The position numbers and the translations under genes were made by a program. Positions 51,791 to 56,701 of a stretch of DNA of 56,701 nucleotides are shown here, one piece after another. Source of the DNA: Paenibacillus sp. BSR1-1 (lineage in GTDB: Bacteria; Bacillota; Bacilli; Bacillales; Cytobacillaceae); assembly GCF_030403775.1 (NCBI RefSeq), contig NZ_JAQMWQ010000032.1, positions 1-56,701 of the forward strand. The letters run 5' to 3'. Numbering within the stretch: the first letter of the stretch is position 1; every line of letters starts with the position of its first letter. Under the pieces are notes generated by a model. It was not told the DNA's origin. It did no database searches and saw only the letters and a program-made list of their open reading frames with translations.

Positions 51791-52141
51791 TTGATTGTCA
51801 AGCGTGGTGACGTTTATTTCGCGGACCTATCCCCAGTTGTTGGTTCTGAACAAGGCGGCGTCCGTCCTGTACTTGTCATCCAAAACGACATCGGGAATCG
51901 GTTTAGTCCCACAGTGATTGTTGCAGCGATTACAGCTCAAATTCAAAAAGCGAAGCTACCAACTCATGTAGAAATTGATGCGAAGCGCTACGGATTTGAA
52001 CGGGATTCGGTCATTCTGTTAGAGCAAATTCGTACAATTGATAAGCAGCGGTTAACCGATAAAATTACCCATCTCGATGACGAAATGATGGAAAAAGTGG
52101 ATGAAGCCTTGCAAGTTAGCTTAGGTCTCATCGAATTCTAG
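51791..52141 (+). CDS. ndoA: endoribonuclease toxin EndoA (MazF-type)
   Basis: 116 residues. Sequence-specific mRNA interferase; the B. subtilis enzyme cuts at UACAU. Family motifs: MIVKRGDVYFADLSPVVGSE with the catalytic Arg, GGVRPVLVIQNDIGN, the catalytic Thr-Ser region VIVAAITAQ, and VILLEQIRTIDKQRL. The start is TTG, using the GGAGG in the last codons of ndoAI. In B. subtilis the rsbR-sigB cluster follows this gene; here a terminator follows instead. Confidence 0.97.
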   Translation: MIVKRGDVYFADLSPVVGSEQGGVRPVLVIQNDIGNRFSPTVIVAAITAQIQKAKLPTHVEIDAKRYGFERDSVILLEQIRTIDKQRLTDKITHLDDEMMEKVDEALQVSLGLIEF

Positions 52142-52148
52142 TTAAATG

Positions 52149-52175
52149 AACGCTCTTTTTAAAAGAGCGTTTTTT
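52149..52175 (+). terminator. terminator after ndoAI-ndoA
   Basis: AACGCTCTTTT and its complement, then six T, starting 8 bp after the ndoA stop. Confidence 0.88.
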
Positions 52176-52210
52176 CATACATATTCTGCCCTTATACTTA
52201 ATACTGCTTA

Positions 52211-52239
52211 GAGCAAGCTTTCATGGCTTGCTTTTTTTT
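52211..52239 (+). terminator. orphan terminator-like hairpin
   Basis: AGCAAGC and GCTTGCT pair around TTTCATG, followed by seven T. No gene lies between it and the terminator 36 bp upstream, so it has no obvious client. Confidence 0.75.
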
Positions 52240-52440
52240 ATAAAAATTTAATAGTGCCCGAGAAGATGAAAAAGAAAGGTACCGGTCACCCATAAAGCCT
52301 GTGAGCAAGAAAAAAGAGAAGTGGCGGTCGATAAGAACACTTCCAAATACCCGCGACCATGAAAAAGTCGTGATAAAAAAATGGACAACACTCGTTTAAT
52401 GAAACGCCCATGTTAATTTGATACAATAAGAAAAAAGATT
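52240..52440. other. intergenic gap between ndoA and tex
   Basis: Nothing coding is seen. The stretch has imperfect short dyads (GAAGTG with CACTTC, CGAC with GTCG) and one ATGGACAA resembling the 21-bp repeat core. A probable -10 of tex, TACAAT, is near 52425. In B. subtilis the rsb-sigB cluster occupies this position. Confidence 0.5.
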
Positions 52441-52454
52441 GGAGGATTATTCTT

Positions 52455-54626
52455 GTGACTGAAACAATGGTAAAAGAAGATCAGTTGTTAGGGAAAATTG
52501 CCACCGAACTCGCTATTCCCTATAAGCAAGTTAAAAATGTTATCTCTTTATTAAATGAAGGAAATACAGTTCCATTTATTGCACGCTACCGAAAAGAAAT
52601 GACCGGCGCTCTTGATGAAGTACAAATCCGTAATATCCTAGAACGCTGGCAATACATACAAAACCTTGAACAAAGAAAAGAAGAAGTTATCCGAATCATC
52701 TCCGAACAGGGCAAATTAACGGATGAACTCCAGCAAAATATAACAAAGGCTGAAAAACTTCAAGAGGTAGAAGACTTATATCGTCCATACAAACAAAAAA
52801 GACGAACCAAGGCCACTATCGCGAAAGAAAAAGGTCTCGAACCATTGGCCGAATGGCTGCTAACCTTTTCGAACCAGAGTATCGAAGAGAAAGCAAAAGA
52901 GTTTTTATCCGAGGAAAAAGAAGTCCGAACGATTGAAGAGGCTATCGCAGGTGCGAAAGACATCATAGCTGAAATGGTATCTGATGATGCGGAAGGCCGT
53001 AAATGGATACGTAAAGAAACAACCAAATCCGGTACAGTTGCTTCTACGGTAAAAGAAGCAGAAAAGGACGAGAAAAACGTCTATGAAATGTACTATGAGT
53101 ACGAAGAACCTGTAAATAAAATCGTTCCCCACCGAATTTTAGCTTTAAATCGCGGCGAAAAAGAGGACATTCTTCGAGTCTCAGTAAAAATGAATACCGA
53201 CTTAATCCTGTCGTATCTATCTAAAAAATGGATCCATAATACCAATTCATCTGCAGCGCCAATCGTGTTAGAAGCGGTAGAAGACAGCTATAAACGCTTA
53301 ATTCAACCATCAATTGAGCGGGAAATCCGCTCTGAGTTAACAGAAAAAGCAGAGGAACAAGCGATTCATATTTTTTCTGAGAATCTGCGTAATTTATTGT
53401 TGCAGCCGCCATTGAAGGGAAAAGTCGTCATTGGTGTCGATCCGGCTTACCGGACAGGCTGTAAATTAGCCGTTGTCGATGAAACGGGTAAAGTGCTGAA
53501 AATTGATGTGATTTATCCACATCTTTCAGATTTCAAAGCAAAAGAAGCGCGAGAAAAATTTATTAATATCCTTCGTGAATATAAGGTAGAAATGGCGGCA
53601 ATCGGGAACGGTACCGCATCAAGGGAAACAGAGCAGTTCGTCGCTGATATTTTAAAAGAAATGGATGAAGAAGTCTTCTATTTGATTGTTAATGAAGCTG
53701 GCGCCAGCGTGTATTCCGCCTCTGACTTGGCAAGGGAAGAATTTCCGAATTTCCAGGTTGAAGAAAGGAGCGCGGTATCCATAGCAAGACGTTTGCAGGA
53801 TCCATTAGCTGAATTAGTGAAAATCGACCCGAAATCAGTCGGCGTTGGCCAGTACCAGCATGATGTTTCACAAAAAAGACTTTCAGAATCGCTGCATTTT
53901 GTCGTAGAAACAGCGGTTAACCGGGTGGGCGTAAATGTTAATACAGCATCATCCTCACTTTTGCAATATGTTGCGGGTTTAAACAAAACAGCCGCAAACA
54001 ATATTGTCAAAATGCGAGAAGAGACAGGGAAATTCACAAGCAGGGTTCAGTTGAAGAAAGTGCCCCGCCTTGGTGCGAAAACCTATGAACAGGCTATTGG
54101 TTTCCTGCGGGTATTAGATGGAAAACAGCCGTTAGACCGGACAGGAATTCATCCGGAAAACTATGACGAAGTAAAAAAACTATTAGCAAAACTGGGCTTT
54201 ACTACGGACGCACTAGGTTCCGAAGAGCTAAAAGCAGCATTAAGCGGTCTTGACCTCAAGTCTGTTTCTAAAGAATTGGCGATTGGCGAATTAACCTTAA
54301 AAGATATCGTTGATGCTTTGGTGAGACCTGAGAGAGACCCGCGAGATGACTTACCTCGTCCACTCTTGAAAAAAGATGTATTAAAACTAGAGGACTTAAA
54401 AGCCGGTATGGAACTGCAAGGCACCGTACGGAATGTTGTTGATTTTGGGGCATTTGTCGATATCGGCGTTAAACAAGACGGGCTTGTTCACATTTCAAAA
54501 CTGAGCAACCGATTTGTAAAACATCCACTAGATATTGTATCTGTCGGCGATGTGGTTACAGTTTGGGTAGATTCCGTTGATATGAAAAAAGGCCGGGTTG
54601 CCCTAACCATGCTGCAGCCTTCTTAA
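52455..54626 (+). CDS. tex: Tex-family RNA-binding protein
   Basis: 723 residues, homologue of B. subtilis YdcI and Pseudomonas Tex, which bind nucleic acid and affect transcription. Domains in order: N-terminal helical Tex domain (about 1-190), a YqgF/RNase H-like domain (about 325-450; VIGVDPAYRTGCKLAVVD), HhH modules (about 480-560; LLQYVAGLNKTAANNIVKMR) and a C-terminal S1 domain (LQGTVRNVVDFGAFVDIGVK). Start is GTG at 52455 behind GGAGGATT. It converges with cmpA, sharing a terminator. Confidence 0.96.
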   Translation: MTETMVKEDQLLGKIATELAIPYKQVKNVISLLNEGNTVPFIARYRKEMTGALDEVQIRNILERWQYIQNLEQRKEEVIRIISEQGKLTDELQQNITKAEKLQEVEDLYRPYKQKRRTKATIAKEKGLEPLAEWLLTFSNQSIEEKAKEFLSEEKEVRTIEEAIAGAKDIIAEMVSDDAEGRKWIRKETTKSGTVASTVKEAEKDEKNVYEMYYEYEEPVNKIVPHRILALNRGEKEDILRVSVKMNTDLILSYLSKKWIHNTNSSAAPIVLEAVEDSYKRLIQPSIEREIRSELTEKAEEQAIHIFSENLRNLLLQPPLKGKVVIGVDPAYRTGCKLAVVDETGKVLKIDVIYPHLSDFKAKEAREKFINILREYKVEMAAIGNGTASRETEQFVADILKEMDEEVFYLIVNEAGASVYSASDLAREEFPNFQVEERSAVSIARRLQDPLAELVKIDPKSVGVGQYQHDVSQKRLSESLHFVVETAVNRVGVNVNTASSSLLQYVAGLNKTAANNIVKMREETGKFTSRVQLKKVPRLGAKTYEQAIGFLRVLDGKQPLDRTGIHPENYDEVKKLLAKLGFTTDALGSEELKAALSGLDLKSVSKELAIGELTLKDIVDALVRPERDPRDDLPRPLLKKDVLKLEDLKAGMELQGTVRNVVDFGAFVDIGVKQDGLVHISKLSNRFVKHPLDIVSVGDVVTVWVDSVDMKKGRVALTMLQPS

Positions 54627-54634
54627 TTAAAGAG

Positions 54635-54664
54635 AAAACACTGCTTTAAGAGCAGTGTTTTTTT
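54635..54664. terminator. bidirectional terminator tex/cmpA
   Basis: AACACTGCT and AGCAGTGTT form a 9-bp stem flanked by A and T runs. The last codons of cmpA lie inside the hairpin. Confidence 0.88.
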
Positions 54665-54759
54665 CTGTAAAAAAACCAGCACTGGTTTAACATCTTGATC
54701 TGGTAGCGGTTCTTTTCATAGAAAGCTCTTTTCATTTGGTTTTGAAACCAAGTCGGCAT
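54646..54759 (-). CDS. cmpA: cortex morphogenetic protein CmpA
   Basis: A 37-residue frame on the minus strand, near-identical in plan to B. subtilis CmpA: it begins MPTWFQNQMKRAF and ends with LNQCWFFYRKKHCS. CmpA acts with the ClpXP protease in quality control of the spore coat, degrading SpoIVA in cells with faulty coats and delaying cortex assembly. GGGAGG precedes the ATG by a normal spacer. It sits between tex and ydcK, as in B. subtilis. It is shorter than usual annotation cut-offs. Its 3' end is in a terminator shared with tex. Confidence 0.92.
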   Translation of the reverse strand: MPTWFQNQMKRAFYEKNRYQIKMLNQCWFFYRKKHCS

Positions 54760-54808
54760 AATTAAAACCTCCCGAAAAGCATTCTTCAATAAGGGTATAA
54801 ACAATATA

Positions 54809-54817
54809 TGCTATAAT
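54809..54817 (+). promoter_or_regulatory. extended -10 promoter of ydcK
   Basis: TGCTATAAT, 38 bp before the ydcK start. No -35 is evident. Confidence 0.5.
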
Positions 54818-54855
54818 AGGTTGTCACGTTCGAAGAGAAAGGGAGGGGAGTTTAA

Positions 54856-55329
54856 ATGGATGATTCAAGTCTTCAGTTATTGGTAGAAAAAACCTCAATT
54901 GAATCATTTGGAAAACCTTTTAAGCATCATGCTTCCTTTAATCCAAGGTTAAAATCAACCGGCGGCAGATATCTTTTAAACACACATAATATTGAAATCA
55001 ACAAAAAGTATTTAGAACAGCTAGGAGAAAAAGAATTGATCGGGATTATTAAACACGAACTATGCCATTACCATCTTCATCTTGAAGGAAGAGGATATCA
55101 GCATCGCGATCAAGACTTTAAAGTTCTTCTAAAAAAGGTTGGGGCACCCCGGTTTTGCAATCAACTCCCGGAACGGAAAGTAAAGCGTTCTCTGAAAAAA
55201 ATACTTGTCTACCAATGCATGAAATGCAAACAATCCTATCAAAGAAAAAGAAGCATTAATACAAGCAGATATGTGTGCGGAAAATGCAAAGGGAAATTGA
55301 CGAAGATCCAGGAGGTAATATTCGAGTAA
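54856..55329 (+). CDS. ydcK: SprT-like zinc metalloprotease-fold protein
   Basis: 157 residues of the SprT-like (Wss1/Spartan-related) family. The zinc site HELCH is at 67-71 with a third ligand expected near H74-H76 (HLHLEG). The C-terminal zinc ribbon has CMKC and CGKC about 20 residues apart (about 116-140). Eukaryotic relatives cut DNA-protein crosslinks; the bacterial role is not established. RBS GGGAGGGG. Last protein gene of the window, ahead of the tRNA operon. Confidence 0.92.
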   Translation: MDDSSLQLLVEKTSIESFGKPFKHHASFNPRLKSTGGRYLLNTHNIEINKKYLEQLGEKELIGIIKHELCHYHLHLEGRGYQHRDQDFKVLLKKVGAPRFCNQLPERKVKRSLKKILVYQCMKCKQSYQRKRSINTSRYVCGKCKGKLTKIQEVIFE

Positions 55330-55367
55330 GGAGAGATTTTGGAAAAAATCTTTATTTAAAAATCGTA

Positions 55368-55396
55368 TTGACTTTATATTATTTCATCATTATAAT
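55368..55396 (+). promoter_or_regulatory. SigA promoter of the second tRNA-rRNA operon
   Basis: TTGACT (55368-55373), 17-bp spacer, TATAAT (55391-55396), about 50 bp before the first tRNA. A near-consensus strong promoter, and the only clear one ahead of the cluster and the 16S leader. Confidence 0.85.
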
Positions 55397-55446
55397 GTAA
55401 AGAGTCGACAGGGCAAACGCCTTGTTTAAGAAATAGATAATATTAT

Positions 55447-55521
55447 TCCGCAGTAGCTCAGTGGTAGAGCTATCGGCTGTTAACCGATCGGTCGTAGGTT
55501 CGAGTCCTACCTGCGGAGCCA
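55447..55521 (+). tRNA. tRNA-Asn (GTT)
   Basis: Anticodon GTT, CCA encoded, identical to the copy at 100. Confidence 0.97.
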
Positions 55522-55525
55522 TATT

Positions 55526-55616
55526 GGGGAAGTACTCAAGAGGCTGAAGAGGCGCCCCTGCTAAGGGTGTAGGTCGGGTAACCGGCGCGAGGGTTCAAAT
55601 CCCTCCTTCTCCGCCA
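55526..55616 (+). tRNA. tRNA-Ser (GCT)
   Basis: Class II tRNA of 91 nt with a long variable arm, anticodon GCT (AGC/AGU), acceptor with one G-U pair, discriminator G, CCA encoded. Confidence 0.96.
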
Positions 55617-55626
55617 TATAATTTTT

Positions 55627-55698
55627 GGCCCCTTGGTCAAGCGGTTAAGACACCGCCCTTTCACGGCGGTAACACGGGTTCGAATCCCGTAGGGGTCA
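55627..55698 (+). tRNA. tRNA-Glu (TTC)
   Basis: Same body as the copy at 296 but without an encoded CCA (the following bases are TCA). Confidence 0.96.
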
Positions 55699-55747
55699 TC
55701 AGAAATGGAGAATGAGCAAAAGCTCATTTTCTGTTTCTTAATTAATT

Positions 55748-55824
55748 GGTCTGGTAGTTCAGTTGGTTAGAATGCCTGCCTGTCACGCAGGAGGTCGCGG
55801 GTTCGAGTCCCGTCCAGACCGCCA
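55748..55824 (+). tRNA. tRNA-Asp (GTC)
   Basis: Anticodon GTC, acceptor GGTCTGG/CCAGACC, discriminator G, CCA encoded. Confidence 0.97.
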
Positions 55825-55845
55825 TTTAATTTATTTTTTTGTTAT

Positions 55846-55920
55846 TGGGCTATAGCCAAGCGGTAAGGCATCGCACTTTGACTGCGACATGCGTTGGTTC
55901 AAATCCAGCTAGCCCAGCCA
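55846..55920 (+). tRNA. tRNA-Gln (TTG)
   Basis: Anticodon TTG, CCA encoded, identical to the copy at 736. Confidence 0.97.
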
Positions 55921-55957
55921 TTTCTTTTGTTGAGCCGTTAGCTCATGGATATGAAAT

Positions 55958-56030
55958 GAGCCATTAGCTCAGTTGGTAGAGCATCTGACTTTTAATCAGA
56001 GGGTCGAAGGTTCGAGTCCTTCATGGCTCA
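55958..56030 (+). tRNA. tRNA-Lys (TTT)
   Basis: Anticodon TTT, no CCA encoded, identical body to the copy at 813. A 14-nt near copy of its 5' end lies 26 nt upstream. Confidence 0.96.
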
Positions 56031-56047
56031 CCTTTAGACAACATTAT

Positions 56048-56132
56048 GCGGGTGTGGCGGAATTGGCAGACGCACCAGACTTAGGATCTGGCGCCGCAAG
56101 GCGTGGGGGTTCGACTCCCTTCACCCGCACCA
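56048..56132 (+). tRNA. tRNA-Leu (TAG)
   Basis: Class II, anticodon TAG (CUN codons), CCA encoded. Confidence 0.97.
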
Positions 56133-56193
56133 TTTATTTCCTCTTGAAAAGTAATCGGTAATCTGATATGATTATCTTTGTCGCTGATTTAAT

Positions 56194-56279
<86 letters not shown>

Positions 56280-56340
56280 AAAAAAGATTTGACAAACCCA
56301 ATTAAGTGTGATAAACTTTAAAAGTTGGTTTTAACAAGAT

Positions 56341-56417
<77 letters not shown>

Positions 56418-56423
56418 TTATTA

Positions 56424-56500
56424 CGGGAAGTAGCTCAGCTTGGTAGAGCACTTGGTTTGGGACCAAGGGGTCGCAGGTTCGAATCCTGTCTTCCCGACCA
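56424..56500 (+). tRNA. tRNA-Pro (TGG)
   Basis: Anticodon TGG, acceptor CGGGAAG/CTTCCCG, CCA encoded. Confidence 0.97.
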
Positions 56501-56515
56501 TTCAAAATTTTATAC

Positions 56516-56589
56516 GCGGGTGTAGTTTAGTGGTAAAACCTCAGCCTTCCAAGCTGATGTTGTGAGTTCGATTCTCATCACCCGCTCCA
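56516..56589 (+). tRNA. tRNA-Gly (TCC)
   Basis: Anticodon TCC, CCA encoded. Last tRNA before the 16S leader. Confidence 0.97.
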
Positions 56590-56701
56590 AATTACCTTAT
56601 ATAATTGTTCTTTGAAAACTAAACAAACAAAAACGTCAACAAACAATAATATTCGTTTCTTATTGAAACGAAGCCAACGTTTTATTTTATGAGCTAATCA
56701 A
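56590..56701 (+). other. leader of a 16S rRNA gene, with boxA
   Basis: TGTTCTTTGAAAAC at 56606-56619 is the conserved boxA antitermination element of rRNA leaders. The following sequence, to GAGCTAATCAA at the window edge, is the usual pre-16S spacer of Bacillus. Mature 16S starts beyond 56701. Confidence 0.88.

Noticed and set aside
52260..52400. Degenerate repeats or a remnant gene in the ndoA-tex gap
   Set aside because: Short dyads exist but no unit repeats with a fixed period, and no reading frame shows similarity to Rsb or SigB proteins.

Overview
The window reads as a chromosomal stretch of a low-GC, endospore-forming member of the Bacillaceae. The evidence is an alpha/beta-type small acid-soluble spore protein, the spore cortex regulator CmpA, a Spo0E-like phosphatase, SigW/RsiW, and long runs of Bacillus subtilis gene order (sigW-rsiW-cdaA-cdaR-glmM-glmS; ddl-murF-cshA-ydbS-ydbT-ydcA-acpS-ydcC-alr-ndoAI-ndoA; tex-cmpA-ydcK). 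The genus cannot be fixed from this sequence alone; Neobacillus or a near relative is a guess.

Layout. 1-1153: the 3' end of a 5S rRNA and ten tRNAs, closing an rRNA operon with a terminator. 1154-1400: four tandem 52-bp hairpin repeats. 1504-9851: arginase, a tiny Spo0E-like gene, the sigW-rsiW envelope-stress pair, then cdaA-cdaR-glmM and glmS behind its self-cleaving ribozyme. The last four genes join c-di-AMP synthesis to aminosugar and cell-wall precursor synthesis. 9974-28389 is an accessory, envelope-defence region: an unknown membrane/exported pair, two YdfJ-like MMPL transporters (one next to a TetR gene and three evenly spaced operators), an FAD dehydrogenase, a Bce-type two-component/ABC peptide-resistance module, a NERD protein, a three-gene ABC-2 exporter, a PAP2 phosphatase and a second TetR. 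28561-36798: a small membrane protein, a SASP, T-box-controlled argS, DinB, MFS, a DNA alkylation repair protein, the c-di-AMP target potassium importer KimA, and a guanidine-I (ykkC) riboswitch in front of an uncharacterised three-helix membrane protein. 36883-54626: a RodA-type protein, MgtE, then ddl, murF, an esterase, cshA, ydbS-ydbT, a rhomboid protease, acpS, ydcC, alr, the EndoAI/EndoA toxin-antitoxin pair and tex. 54646-55329: cmpA and ydcK. 55368-56701: a promoter, eleven tRNAs and the boxA-containing leader of the next 16S rRNA gene, which lies beyond the window.

How it fits together. Many genes serve the envelope: SigW stress response, GlmM/GlmS to UDP-GlcNAc, Alr-Ddl-MurF to the D-Ala-D-Ala stem, RodA polymerisation, PAP2 lipid-carrier recycling, Bce detoxification and MMPL export. 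CdaA (c-di-AMP synthase) and KimA (a c-di-AMP-inhibited potassium importer) are ends of one circuit. RNA-level control is rich: glmS ribozyme, Arg T-box and guanidine-I riboswitch.

Most unusual points: (1) a guanidine-I riboswitch with about 50 extra bases in a peripheral stem, controlling an unknown membrane protein with a Glu in its first helix; (2) two intergenic arrays with different stem sequences but the same 52-bp geometry (10-bp stem, 7-nt loop, 25-bp linker); (3) a six-unit, 21-bp array carrying A-tracts in helical phase; (4) three TetR-type operators exactly 33 bp apart; (5) absence of the rsb-sigB cluster between ndoA and tex, with an orphan terminator left in the gap.
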